A stretch of DNA of 64,000 nt, taken from NCBI GenBank assembly GCA_036924285.1, contig JAYKYS010000002.1, positions 2,232,001 to 2,296,000 of the forward strand, in the 5' to 3' direction. This stretch comes from Asterella californica (taxonomy: Eukaryota > Streptophyta > Marchantiopsida > Marchantiales > Aytoniaceae). The notes under the pieces are model-generated. The model did no database searches, was not told the origin of the DNA, and was given only the letters and a program-made list of their open reading frames with translations. The translations under genes were made by a program, and so were the position numbers. Shown here in pieces: positions 34,722-46,534 of this stretch. Numbering within the stretch: the stretch's first letter is position 1; every line of letters starts with the position of its first letter.

Positions 34722-37700
34722 ATGGCGGAGGTGAAGAAATCGCCACTTCGACTCCTGTTTGCAGGTGTCGGTATCTTCCCCACAGCTCTCAGTCGGACGT
34801 CTGAAGCGCTTCAGTCTCATCCGCATATTCTCGTGCGTATCCCCTGAAAGCTGCTTTTCTTCGCTTTGTCGCTTTGGGCAGCCGTTGGTTCGTACTACGA
34901 TTGCCGGGTTTGGACTGATCAGGGGATAGACGTGCGAGAACAAGAATGGCGCCTCTGCACTTCTGCCGCTGCATCTCGTTGGTCGAAATTCACAAAGAAT
35001 CGTCGTTGCATTGCAGGTTGAGTGTTTGCCGCATGATGAGATTCCTCTCAGAATTCACGAGTACGACATGTGCGTCTGTCGAATGGGTAAGTTCGACAGA
35101 ACCACGCTCTCTCGGGCAACGAGGTTGAAGCTCATCACCCAGTTCGGAATGGGGCTCGATGGTACGGATTCTCGCCTCACCCAAGATGCAAGGATGAGTG
35201 CTTTTTATTTAGTTACTCATGGTGGTTTCTCACATCTAGTTTTGCCTTCTGCGCGAGGCTTGCGTCTCGTAATTCAGAATCAAACTCAGAACCAAGTTCT
35301 TGCAATCAGCGGGAAGTTGCTTAGAAAACTGAACGATCTTCGAGCCACTCCGTGGTTCAAATTTGAGTTTACTCGATCCATCCTGGTTTCAGTCTGCTCT
35401 GCCATCCTTAGTCGCAGAAATGTTGTCGGTAACTGCATAAGTAGACTTAGCCTCTTTGGAGCAAAGACGACTTGTTCTTAGAAACTGCGGTACTGTAATG
35501 AGTTTTCCTGCGCCTGTGGCTTTGATTCTGTTCTAGTTACTTGAACTGCTCTGAGCTCCTCAAACAACGCCACACTAGATTTGCACGAGTAAACAGTTTC
35601 AGTGATGTTATTGATGCGAGACAGGAACTGAGGTCTTTCTATGTGCTAATAGCAGGTAACTGCCGTCATCGCACATCAGAAGTCTTGTATTGTTCACCTT
35701 CATAACCACTGTCTTCTTGTGGATTCAGGGGTAGACATTGAAGCTGCTACAGAGATGGGAATAAAAGTGGCAAGAATCCGGGGTGGTAGCTCTGGAAATG
35801 CTGTGTCCTGTGCAGAGCATGCGATCTATCTCATCCTCAGCCACCTCAAAGATCAGGTGAGTTGGCGACGTACTCTGTTGACAGTTTGAGTTCAGTGGAG
35901 AAAGATATACGACGTGCTGCGAGGGGAATCTGTGTGTCGGTTTTTATATTGTGACTCTCGAAACACATGCTTCTCAGAATCTGTATCTCTTTGCTAACCG
36001 AGTTGCAGCTGCATGCAGAAAGGCTTGATAAAGTCGGTGCAAGAAGGTATACTGGGGATACCGGAAGGACGAACTCTGCTCGGGAGCACAGTGAGTTTCT
36101 TACCTACAGATTCACCGCCTCTCTGGTGACGGATTTGGACTTCGTTTCCGCCATTTGGTGGCCAGTACACCGGCTCAGTGAAGAAACATCCATGCCTACT
36201 TATGAAGCCCTTGCTCTCAGTTTTAAAAGCAAATGCTTTCTCCTGCAGTGTATAAAGAGACCTGACGTGAACCTATCGGATGCACTTAGTATGAAAGTTT
36301 CGCATGTATCCTTATCACCTAAATGGAGAGCTTTGTAAGGAACTGTTAGGGATTATTGTGTGTAGAGATGCTAGCAACGCAGGGATTGATTCCGGGATGA
36401 GAGTGTGTTGCCATTGCAGTCCTTATTTCCGTGTCCTAGTTACAGTCTGAAACAATCGAGTCAAGAGTTACAGTTTGATGATGGTTCACATGGATTTGCG
36501 CAGGTGCTCATTGTGGGATTCGGAAATATAGGCCAGAAATTGGCTCCACGCCTGAAACCGTTCGGGGTTCGGATTCTAGCTGTGCGACCTTCGTGGAACC
36601 AAAAGTACCCAGCTACAGCCGGTAAAGTGAAGGAGCGAAGTCTCTGCGCTTTGTTTATCAAGAGCATCGTGGCTTGCAGTTCTAAGGTTCTTCATTCTTT
36701 GACCAAACAGGACCTCTTTGGCCTATGGGTCCTGTTTGGCCGAAACTGGCTTCTGTTGATTGTTCCCCATGTGATCAAGTAGGTAATCTGGACGAGGTGG
36801 AGCGCTTGCAAGTGAGCAACGGAACTGATACTACGGACAACGTTGATGAGAAGGGCGGTATGGAACACCTTCATCAATTTCTGAGCAGATCAGACATTGT
36901 GGTTCTCTGCTGTCCTCAAACTACCGAAACGGTACAAAGTTACGACTGGGAAAGCAGTTTGTGCTTTGAAGTCTTTTGAAGATTTTGTTGTTATTATATA
37001 AATGACTGGATCGAATTTTAGATCTCACCAGCCAGAAGAGACTAGATAGATACAACAAAGCCGACAGAAACTCAGCAGCGTGGGAACATAAAACAATCTG
37101 GGAGGAAAATGATTCGATGAGGGCACACCGGAAAAAAACTAAAGACAAGCTCATAGCAGAAGAAACGGATACTAGCTTGGTCCTTTTGGAAGAAAAGGCC
37201 AGAATGAGAGCAGAGCAGAGGCAGATCTGACATCTGTGGTCATTTCTCCGACATCCAGAATTACCTTGGAGCTCGATGTGGACTGCTTGGAGAGGGCAGC
37301 GTTATCTACAAGAGAATTTGAATTCAGTCCTTTCCTGGCTAGTCTTAGCAAATCAGCAAAGAATAACCTCTTATGCTGGAAGGCAGTCTGATATGGATGG
37401 GTACGTGCATGCAGAAAGGAATGGTGAATGAAGCATTCTTGACAAGCATGAAAACGGTGTGCCTCCTACAGTCCGCTAAAATGCTTTCACTTTGTTTTGT
37501 TGTAATTCACCTTTTGCCAGTGGCTCAGAAGGCACTATATATCAATCTTCAACTTGAGGTTACTTACAGTATATCAAACTGTGCGTTATAGCTGCAGTAG
37601 AAAGTTTCCTAATACTCTCCTGTTTTGGAGCCTGATTTTATCACTGTTGTGGGTGACTGCCCCAAGTTGTACATTCAGTAACTAATCTTGTCCTGAGTCT

Positions 37701-38390
37701 GATGTGTACGGGAGATGAACTACACAATAAGCTAGAAAGTGCTTAGATTTCAGTGGAAGGTAATTGCCCAGTACAGAGCTAAGACTGACATGAATGCGCC
37801 TTGTCTCTGTCGAAGCAGGGTGCGCTGTTGGTGAATGTCGCCCGTGGAGGTCTCATGGATTACAGTGCTGTAAGTGCAGCTTTGGAATCAGGTCAGCTTG
37901 GAGGGCTAGCGAGTGATGTAACGTGGGTCGAACCAATTGACCCCAAAGATCCAATCGTACAGCACCCAAATGTGCTGATCACACCGCATATTGCTGGTGT
38001 TACAGAGTCCTCGTATATGAATATGTCAAAGGTATGCATTCGTCACAAACACTGTCTGCGTCTCCTTCAACGTCCAGTGCTTAAAAGTGCTGTTTATCCG
38101 GTCGAACTGAAAGTGTTCACCAGGTGCTTGCCTGCTTCAACCAAGAAAAAGGCTAGCAAAGCGCCTCCAGAAGTTCAGTTAACACTTGACCGGTTCGTTT
38201 TGAAACTGTCGGAGAAGTTTCTATTGGATGGATCGGAGTTCGACCGTACACTCCGAGGAGTCATTTCTTAACCCACTTGACAAGGAATTAACCACCGTCG
38301 TTATTTACTGGGTGTCTGCAGATTGTTGCAAAATCGGCAATTCAGCTATCTGAAGGCAAACCGATTACTGATTTGGAGTTCATTAATTGA
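34722..38390 (+). CDS. D-isomer-specific 2-hydroxyacid dehydrogenase family protein
   Basis: NAD(P)-dependent oxidoreductase of 348 aa in 9 exons: 34722-34832, 35017-35161, 35729-35856, 36019-36090, 36504-36621, 36783-36931, 37415-37456, 37819-38031, 38322-38390, all in phase. The Rossmann motif VLIVGFGNIG is in exon 5. The catalytic Arg (VNVARGG), Glu (TWVEP) and His (ITPHIAG) are in exon 8. Exon 7 is only 42 bases and completes the loop between Rossmann strands (GMVNEAFLTSMK). Overall it follows the single-copy plant family typified by Arabidopsis At1g72190; the substrate is unknown. ATG 34722 lies in a good context (ATCCATGGCG). The gene's 5' third was copied into the Ty3 element at 25345-26840. 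Confidence 0.9.
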
Positions 38391-39604
38391 GCCGAAACTC
38401 GCTGCTTCGCTGTACAAGTAAAAGTTAGTAGAAGTTAGGATACTCACTTCTACTTATAATTTCAGCGATCGATCTTATGATTAAGCAGATCAGCTGTGAG
38501 TGGTGCAGCTAGGGAATCCATTTCATACGCAGATCGACAATCACGATACGATATTATTCGATCGTCGTTGTTGCCACTTGCTAGTGGAGATCTACCATTT
38601 TCCCTCCGTACGTCTCTAACTCGAAGAAAGGAGTTGCAAACTCAAAACTGATTGCATAACTACAACAGAGAGAATCTTAGGAACACGTACGAGTATCTTC
38701 CCCTCTGTCTAGAATGGAAACGATACTAGCAAGCTTGCATTGTGACATGCGCAATACCGCGACGGCTGTGAAAGCTGTGCAACCATGTGTTCGAAAACAT
38801 CCGTCAGTATCGCGTGCAAGCTTACGCTCACTTGTTTCTCTGTTTGCATGGAAGAACGTTTTCACCTTAAAGTTTGTTCATCTCGGGAGAATTTAAGGAT
38901 TTCAATTCTGCTCTCGAGAGATCATGCTCAGATTAGACTCCGCACCCATAGAAGAAAAGAAATGGATGTGATACAACCAAAATACGGTAGCAGTACTATG
39001 AATCATAAGTAAAAACGTTAGTTGGTAATGCTAATCGAGAGCTCACAAGAGAGAGACAAAAGTCGAATCTTCAAAGAGAGTAGTAAAGTAAATAATGAAT
39101 AAGAAGCAAAGGAAATAGTTTTAAACCACAAGTGCTGCTATATTAGCGGTGGGGATCTTCACCGCTAAGCATTTTTAACCAGAACTAAGTAGATTCGACT
39201 CTGGCGGGGCCCTTGTAGGTTTTGTGTAACGTTGTCACGATGTTCATACGGCACGTCATGTATCCGCCAGGGTATTGAAATGACCAGCATACGATAAGCT
39301 TCAAAATGAGACCATGATACCAGATTTCTGATACCAAACTGCTGAGAAAAATACTCTAGAAGCGAGGATGAATGAGAGCTTTGGAAAAAAGAATATTCGT
39401 TTTTTTGAATTTCAAAATGTTCTACTCCATAATAATTTTGGTTACAGTGACCATGCCACACTCTACAATGATATTTCCGATGTCGAAAAATGTGTGTTAG
39501 TATACAGTCCGATTGAAAAGTTGGCCGCTAGTTTGTTCAGATGCCGAAGTTATTTATTTGTGCCGGCAGAAAAAATTCCAGTGAGAGGTCAAGTACGATC
39601 GATC
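38391..39604. other. Intergenic DNA
   Basis: The start is the probable 3' UTR of the dehydrogenase gene. Short frames at 38714-38896 and 39165-39461 have no motif. No RNA gene is seen. Confidence 0.5.
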
Positions 39605-39850
39605 TGGGCAGTGGCTGGCTAGCCAGTGGCCAAAAGGCTGGCCAGCCAGTCGCGAGGTAAGCTGGTCTGGCGCCTGGCCAGAAGGCTGGCCAGTAGCTCG
39701 CCAATGGCCAGCCAAAACCGAAGGCTGGCTAGTGGCTGGCCAGCCCTGCTAGCCACTAGCCGCTATCCTGCCTCTTTCGAGGCAGGAGGGCTGACGGCGG
39801 CTCTCCTATCAGAGCCGTCTTGTCTTCGAGGAGAGGTCTTCCTCCCGAAT
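39605..39850. repeat. GGCTGGCC palindrome cluster with stem-loops
   Basis: A GC-rich island in AT-rich surroundings, with many overlapping GGCTGGCCAGCC-type palindromes. It has an 11-bp perfect stem (39727-39737 with 39751-39761), an 8-bp perfect stem CCTGCCTC/GAGGCAGG (39767-39786) and an imperfect GACGGC.../GCCGTC stem just after. It lies about 350 bp upstream of the Kolobok-like transposase region and may be part of that element's 5' end. Confidence 0.65.
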
Positions 39851-40186
39851 CTCTCCCGAACCCCCAAGACACTTGAACATCTGATTTTTCTCATTCAGTT
39901 TCTTCTCATTTTATCATTTGATCTAGTTTTCAGTCTTAGTCATGTTTTTTCTCTAGTTTCAACTTTGGAATGTCTTTAGAACTACAGTCTATAAGATAGA
40001 GTTGTGATAGAGATTTCTTATGCACATTAGCACATAGTTCAAAGTAGCACTTAGTCTATTTGGAGACTCTTTTGATATAATATATTTCATGTAGAATTTA
40101 AATATTTTTTTTTCTTTATATTATGTAGATTACTTTTGAGAATTCCTTTTTCTCATGTATGAGTATAGTTTTTCAGTGATATTATT

Positions 40187-42722
40187 TTGAGCCGCTTGGT
40201 TATCACCGACAAGTTTAGTTCGGACCTCTGGACGGATAGGTCAAACTTGATCAGCGAGGCTTTTTCACTGTACAGTATGCCCCTCACGGTTCATCCCCGA
40301 TGGTCTGGGGATCGACACTTACCTAGAGGATGTCCGGAGGTCCCGGATGGGAAAGTGAGAATACCAGAGTCGTTATTGCTTCGCTATGTGCAGACAATGC
40401 GACTTTTAGGACCAAGTGCAGGTCATACCGCTGTGTTTCATTTTCTTTTCTCAACCGCCGCTGTTCGCATAGATCAGATGGCGAGAGAAGCGCAGGTTAG
40501 GTTGGACGAGCCAGATGCAATTCCAGAGGAGGGTGATCTAGAGGGAGATGTTATTCGGTCGGAGGATACCGAGTTTCATGCAGACCCTATCATATTGCGA
40601 GCTCTTGGCATTGACCATGCTGAGCATCAGGTGTTGTTCAAGTTCAGCTAAATGTTTCTCTTTCAGTTCTTTTATGAATGCGAAGTTGTAACATGACTAG
40701 AAATTGAATTTATTTGATCATTGATGTTAGAACCTAGACATGATCAGACTTTCTGTGGTATTGTCATTTCTAGGATCGCTTTGTTCCTTCCACATCAAAC
40801 CCGTCTAGGCTAGATTCGGCACTCCTTTTTGAGTCGATCTTTGATTCTCAAGTACCCAATGTCTTAGAGCCACCCAGACCAGAGGACATAGTTTCAGCTA
40901 CACCTAAGGTCCAGAGTCTGGACTTAGCAGTTTACGGGTTTGTAGATATTTCTAAGTTGATGGAATTATTCACTCTATTCAAGGTGAGATGTCATGATTA
41001 TGGATGTGAGTTGACTTTCGATCCTCCGGTAGTTTCATGTATCCATCAGACATACTCCTTGAAGCTTAGATGTCCACAAGGTCACACGTTTGGATGGAGA
41101 TCGACTGAGATGGAGTTATATCACGGTGTTCCTGATGTCACTCATCGCTTTTATTATGTTGGTTTGTGCGCCGGATTGGGATTCGAACAACTAGATAGTT
41201 TATGTCGAGAGGTAGGGTTAGCTCCAGTTTCGAGGTCCCATTTCTTTGGATTCCAGAATGGAAAGGATCGCTTCATAGGATGGATTCAAGCGACACTTGA
41301 AAGATGGGCCATGTAGAAGGAGGAGGTCCAATCTGAAGTGCTTGCACAACATTTTCTGAACTTGAACGAGGCTCCTGTGGGTGGTAAGTGCTCAAGCTTG
41401 TGCTTAGTTATGAGGTTTTATTGTGAAGGATGCAAGTTTTGATGAAGCTTATTTTTAGAAAAATCTGACTTAGTTATCGGGTATTTTAGGCAACTTCGTG
41501 GTGTATGCTGATTTGAGATACGACTCGACTAGGAATGACTACAATGAGACATGTGCTTTCATCTCAGCAAATGACGATAAAGTGATCGAGATGGTGAACA
41601 TGACTCGAGTAGACTGAAAACAACTCGTGGTTGATTGAGGATCGAGCATTTGAGTTGGGTATTCAGCGACTCATCTCCAGGGACATAGTACCAGATGAGG
41701 TTGTACATGACGATAAGTCATCAGTTGATGTCATCTTGTCTCGTCATGGGATTGTTAGTCAGAAGGATCTATGGCACAAGTGCAAAAATGTAATCAAAAA
41801 GTTCTTAGTAGAGGTGCAGAACAAGAAGCGTGTACCAGCGGGTGTGGAGGAGGCTGAGGTTAGAGCTGACCTCGAGCTCCTCACGAAGAGACATTTGGTG
41901 TCATGGCTTCGAGATCATGGAGCCTCTATACAAGGGAACAAGCCTGTATTGATACAACGAGTTGCGGAGATGCGAGGGTTGGCAGATGGAGACCCCATTG
42001 CATCTAGACGGTTCATGTATCCTGAGACTCAAACACATGGTATAGCTGACAAGTTGAAAGGGTGGATATACACATGTCAGTTGAATGCGAGGAGGACGAT
42101 TGGACCTGATGGACGTTATCCGCAAGTTGAAGATGATACATCGGTGTTGGTCATGGATATTCGCAATGCTGCAAATCATTGGGCGGGAGACCACACACTA
42201 TGTAGAGATCTATCAGGAAATAGACCTTGTTGCTCAGTCCCTGATCTGAATCGACCAGCCTCCGACCAATACTATCAAAGAGGTAAGTTCTTAAACTCCA
42301 TCTTTCATTTGGAATCCTTCCACTTCATGTTCAATGGAATATGTGTTGCTCACACTATGAAACTCGCAGACTCGTCCACACACTTGGCTATGGTGCAGTT
42401 TTTGACTAGTAACATTACGCCGGCAAAAATGAGATTCTATACTCAAGCCAGAGAGAACTATATGTCAGAGACATTCAACTCTGTTATCAACAAATTTGCT
42501 ACGAAGAGAATCCATTATGCACGATCTCATGAGGCTCGCCTTCCTGCATGTTGTTTGGACTGGAATGAGAATATCACACGTGAGCCCATAAAGATTTTGC
42601 AACACCGACCACAACACACTACTGTTCGACACAAGACGGCAACGACGCGCATATTATCACCGAGGACTACTGAGTGGAAGGGAGAACTCCGAGAACGGTT
42701 ATTTGGCGTGCGAGACAATTGA
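40187..42722 (+). pseudogene. Kolobok-like DDE transposase with zinc-binding region and SAP-like segment
   Basis: Three parts join in phase through GT/AG introns: 40187-40630, 40774-41383, 41490-42722. Part 2 has a zinc-ribbon-like pattern (VRCHDYGC, then LRCPQGHTFGW). Part 3 has a first Asp motif (VYADLRYDS), a second Asp followed by DLWHKCKNVIKKF, a SAP-like segment (LTKRHLVSWLRDHG... PVLIQRV, about 41870-41977) and a Glu motif (YMSETFNSVINKFATKRIH) followed by CLDWNEN. The order matches animal Kolobok-type transposases (GDxRxDS, DxWHxxK, LExFHSxxNxFAPK, A-L-x-x-N-E-N). A TAG at 41314-41316 and a one-base shift at about 41612 interrupt it. The true start and the terminal repeats were not found; the first part may lack an upstream exon. 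Confidence 0.6.
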
Positions 42723-43179
42723 GGTGGTAAGAATATTATATCATGCTTTATCACTTATCACGATGATCAACTCGTCTAACTTTTGATCTTGTACTAACTC
42801 ATCAGGGTACTTCGGTGTGTGCAGGAAAGGACTCCACAATCTACTCAACCAATATGAATTTCGGTTCCGATGACGTCTCCACTATGATGAGAAACATAGA
42901 GACATAGCTTCTATAGTTGAAACCCTTTGGTAATCCAAACTTCATTAGTTTTCACAGTATCACTCAGACGACTAAATTGTTTTCTGTTTCCTCAAACCGT
43001 TGACAACACGATCTTCACTTCTTTTGTCTTTTATATACACATTACTGGATATATACAAGAACAATGAATATGATTTCTTTCATAAACTATTTCCATGCTT
43101 GCAAAATACTGACCCGTTGATTATCTGTGTTTACGTGGTTCAGTTACTTGATTCATAATACCTCATATTTTCCTTTTTC
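42723..43179. other. Downstream flank of the transposase gene
   Basis: AT-rich DNA with no gene seen. It may hold the 3' end of the transposon; no matching terminal inverted repeat was recognised. Confidence 0.4.
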
Positions 43180-43660
43180 TTTTCTTCATTGATGAGTCTG
43201 TATATGATACTTTTTTTTTCTTTTTTTCTCCTTATATTTTTCTTTTTCTTTTCTTCATTGATGGGTCATGTATATGATACTTATTTTTTTCTTTTTATGT
43301 CTCCGTATAATTTTTTTTTCTGTTCTTCATTGATGGGTCATGTATATGATACTCTTTTTTTCATTTTTTTCTCCTTTGATCTGTTTAGGGTGCATTATCG
43401 CAGCCAGAAGTACAAACCTTCGGAGAACAAAGTCTTGTCTTTTTTTCTTTTTTTTTTGGTATTTTGATCTGTTTAGGGTGCATTATCGTAGCCAGAAGTA
43501 CAAGCCTCCGAAGAATAGAGTCTGGTCTTCTTTTGTTTTGTTTTCTCCTTTGATCTGTTTAGGGTCCTTCGAAGAACAGAGTCTGGTATTTTTTTGTGAT
43601 TTTTTCTCCTTTGATCTGTTTGGGGTCCTTTATCACAGCCAGAAATACAAACCTTCCAAG
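43180..43660 (+). repeat. Two successive T-rich tandem repeat arrays
   Basis: Three units of about 70 bp built on TTCATTGATGGGTCATGTATATGATACT plus T-runs (near 43185, 43253, 43328) pass into four units of about 60-90 bp with CTCCTTTGATCTGTTTAGGGT (near 43370, 43458, 43545, 43604), some with GCATTATCG and CAGCCAGAAGTACAAACC. Frames across it are repeat artefacts. Confidence 0.75.
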
Positions 43661-45063
43661 ATCGAGGTGCCATCGGTGCCCTCTTGTTTCATGAACTCTG
43701 GGCAGGATTGGACTGTGAACCATTTTATACTATCCATCACTGAAGACAAAACTTGTCTGATTGGGCCCATGGGTTATTTTCATTATGATAGTTTCTTTGG
43801 AGGTGGATACATGATACTCTTATGAGCATTACTGGAAACGATCTTCCTACTGCTTACTACTCTCCATGCCAAGCTGCCCTTTGCTGAAAAGCTAAGCTAT
43901 CAACGCTTGCCTGTTGTTTATGGTATCTCTGGCAGATCCCACATCTTTCCTTCACACTCAAAGGTGACAATGACAAGAAGAGAGAACCTCCGTGGAAAAA
44001 CTGGAGTTCAGACAAGATAAAATATGCCCAAGGAGAAATCTCTCGTTTTATATGCAGCAAAGCTTTGGCTGTCTTGTCTTCTGGCATCAGTAAGGTGTGT
44101 GGGCTTTCGAAGAGAACAGCCCAGATCTGAACGTTCATCTCAACTATCACAGCCGAATAATAATGGAGCCTGACAATTTCGCTGATGGAGCTTTGCTTTC
44201 GACACCGCATAGATTCATGGCTTAGTCTGGCCAGAAGGCTGCCCACAGTTAGGATTGCAGCAGACAAACAAGAAAGTCATACCCTCCTCTCCTCACAAAG
44301 TCACCTGAATTCATACTCCGGAGACGTTAGCCCAAGGCAGCAGATGAGGATGGAAATGACAGTTCTCCCGTAAAGAGACGTTCTGTTCTTGCGGGTCAAA
44401 ACGATGCCCAGGTCCAAGCAGCTCGTGCTGCCCAAGAAGAACTGAGGAAGACGGCCTCTCTTCCCAGAGACGATAATCAGAAAGCGGCGAGTAAATTGGG
44501 CTTCAAACAGTCCAGAGAGAGCGAAAAGGAGATGATCATGGAGAAGGACCGGTTGCACGACGTGGAAGCTTGGACAGAGGAGGTCTAAAGGAAGGGCAGA
44601 GCAAGCTCGGTTAGATACAAATATGGTTTGGTCGTTAGAAGCCGAGCTCTTCCAATACGTGCATAATCAACGAAGTGACTGCATGCGAGAACTGGACGAA
44701 GTTAGGATCACATCTTTGCATAGCATGAACATGTAGCGATTAGGAACTATCCATTCTCGGTCCTTCAAACATAGCACTTTCCATCTGCATGGAACTACTG
44801 GTTATTAGAACTGACGGGTGCATAGCGCGTATCGACTTGCCCTGTAAAATGTTTCTCTGAACAACATCAGTACTTCCGATGGGATTCGAATCCATCAGAC
44901 TGGCCTCTCCAGCGGAAGTTCACTCCCTTCCAAAGAAGGGAGGAGGCACAGGCCAAGAAAATACAAAAAATCCCAGAACTTGTAAAGAAAAATAAACAAC
45001 TCTTTGCAAAGCAGGATCGACAAAAATCAAATGCAGTAACAATAAACAACTGAAAACACAAGA
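43661..45063. other. Mostly non-coding, with one coding-like fragment
   Basis: A plus-strand stretch at about 44331-44588 is open for 86 codons and has a coding-like, charged helical composition (KAADEDGNDSSPVKRR, EELRKTASLPRDD, ESEKEMIMEKDRL), preceded by an AG and ended by TAA. No family was recognised; it could be an exon or a gene relic. The rest shows nothing supportable. Confidence 0.35.
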
Positions 45064-45564
45064 CTAATCTTTATAACCAGTTATTATCTCACCAGGGACA
45101 CTCCAAGTAACCACAATAGCTTCCACAATAGCGTCTGGAAGCTGGTTCCTGTGCACATATCCCATAGTCAGAGCTACAGCTCTATAAACATTGAACCGTT
45201 TGCTGCGAGGTTCTACAGCAAGATAAGCATACATTGCACAGTGAAACAGAGGGACCTCATCATCGAAAGTGCACCGTAAGTCAGTCTGTTTTGCAGTAAC
45301 TGAACAAGCTGCAGCGAACTCCGGAAAGAGCACCCAGAGCTCATTTACTGTGACTAGCAGTGACGGTTTCTTCCCTGGTCTGGTAATTGTGGTCTCTGTT
45401 CCGTCCTCCGACCATAGCACTCGTTTATCCATCATAAACCCTCCACCACAAGCAGGAAGTGTCGTTTGAGAGGGTCCGGCTTCTGGACCGTATGCTGCAA
45501 ATAACTCACACAAAATATCGGACACTAAATCCGCCTGGGTTGGCTCAGTAATAGCACCAGACAT
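45064..45564 (-). CDS. Unrecognised 166-aa protein
   Basis: A single uninterrupted frame from ATG 45564. Balanced composition, no signal peptide or membrane segment; three cysteines in the N-terminal half (ILCELF, LPACGGG, AACSV), a compact hydrophobic core (VTVNELWVLFPEFAAAC, FHCAMYAYLAV) and a basic-aromatic stretch (RSKRFNVYRAVALTMGYVHR). No known domain could be assigned. A mobile element or endogenised viral coat-like protein, or a lineage-specific gene, are all possible. A minus-strand TATA box lies 580 bp upstream, so a leader of about 550 nt is implied. The intact length in gene-poor DNA argues for recent constraint or recent arrival. Confidence 0.5.
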   Translation of the reverse strand: MSGAITEPTQADLVSDILCELFAAYGPEAGPSQTTLPACGGGFMMDKRVLWSEDGTETTITRPGKKPSLLVTVNELWVLFPEFAAACSVTAKQTDLRCTFDDEVPLFHCAMYAYLAVEPRSKRFNVYRAVALTMGYVHRNQLPDAIVEAIVVTWSVPGEIITGYKD

Positions 45565-45738
45565 TCAGTCTTGAGAGTCTACAACTGTCAGGCTTCCACT
45601 AATCACTGCTTACCCAAACTTCTGCAAATAAGCCACAGCGACAAGTGCTAACAAGAGTCAAACACTGAGCACAGAAAGCCGCTGTTGTAACAAGGACAAC
45701 AACCCAATCAACAAGTCATAGTCGCGGACGTCAAGACT

Positions 45739-45998
45739 GCCTTCTGGAGTACACACACATGCCTCTGTGAGAACCTCAACCTCACCCAGCAGCCAGGAAT
45801 AATTTCTCCGTTTCTGGATAATTTCTAATTGAACCTCAACCTAGTCAATCCGCAATGAGTGCCAGAGGCGAAAGTAGAAAGCGAGACCCAGCACATCGAT
45901 CACAGAGAAAAGTAGGACCAGCACATTGACCAGCCGCGAACTTCCTTCTCTGGAGTACACACAAACCCTGTGAGAAATCTCAACTCCACCCAGCAGCC
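45739..45998. repeat. Two direct repeats of about 55 bp in the leader of the 166-aa ORF
   Basis: 45739-45794 and 45944-45998 share TGGAGTACACACA, CTGTGAGAA and CACCCAGCAGCC in the same order, with small indels. They flank about 150 bp and lie between the TATA box and the ORF on the minus strand. Confidence 0.65.
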
Positions 45999-46133
45999 GC
46001 GCGCGGAAGACACAGACGGCACAAGACACGAACTGCTACCCTCCCCTCAACCTAATCACGCTGCCTCGTCGAGAAGTCGCTCCGATGAACTTCCAACTTA
46101 GCTACAGTGTTTTCAAACAAGTGACGTGGCAAT

Positions 46134-46155
46134 GTGGGGGCTTTTATACCCCCAC
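46134..46155 (-). promoter_or_regulatory. TATA box in the loop of a perfect hairpin
   Basis: On the minus strand TATAAAAG (46148-46141) fills the 8-base loop between GTGGGGG and CCCCCAC (46134-46140 and 46149-46155), a perfect 7-bp stem. An ACGT core (CCACGTCAC) lies just downstream at 46121-46129. Direction and distance fit transcription of the 166-aa ORF. Confidence 0.5.
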
Positions 46156-46534
46156 TTGTGGTTTAAATACAAAAAGGAGAAAACAACAATTATCCCAAGA
46201 AGGAAATATACTAAATGGAAATAAGAGAAGTAATAGATACGAGGCTTTTTTGCTGTAACTGCCAGGAAGGTATCCCTAGGTCACATAATGATTGTACCTT
46301 GGGAAGGAGAGGGGCAAAAGCTCTCTAAGTTTTTCACTTCCGCATACGGTTTTCTGTGCGTTCCAACACTCTCACTTAGTGACTATTGTGATAACTACTC
46401 ATCTTATCAATCCTAGTTTATGCAAAAAGTATTATATCTTAAGTGTCGTTAAATTTCTAATGAGTATTTCGATCATCATGTTTTGAGTTCAACAATATTA
46501 CATCGCTATCGTATTGGACGCAACCTTATCTTTA
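46156..46534. other. Intergenic, no supported gene
   Basis: AT-rich sequence between the putative promoter and the copia remnant. Nothing else recognised. Confidence 0.45.

Noticed and set aside
43180..43660. Regularly spaced repeats considered as a CRISPR-like array
   Set aside because: Units are tandem, low-complexity and irregular, in a plant nuclear genome with no cas genes.
43189..43825. Hydrophobic frames resembling membrane proteins (Phe/Leu-rich)
   Set aside because: Produced by T-rich tandem repeats, not by selection for membrane segments.
44873..44925. tRNA-like TTCGAATCC with flanking ACTTCCG/CGGAAGT pairing
   Set aside because: GATGGGATTCGAATCCATC is itself palindromic and there is no room for a D arm and anticodon arm; coincidence is more likely than a tRNA.
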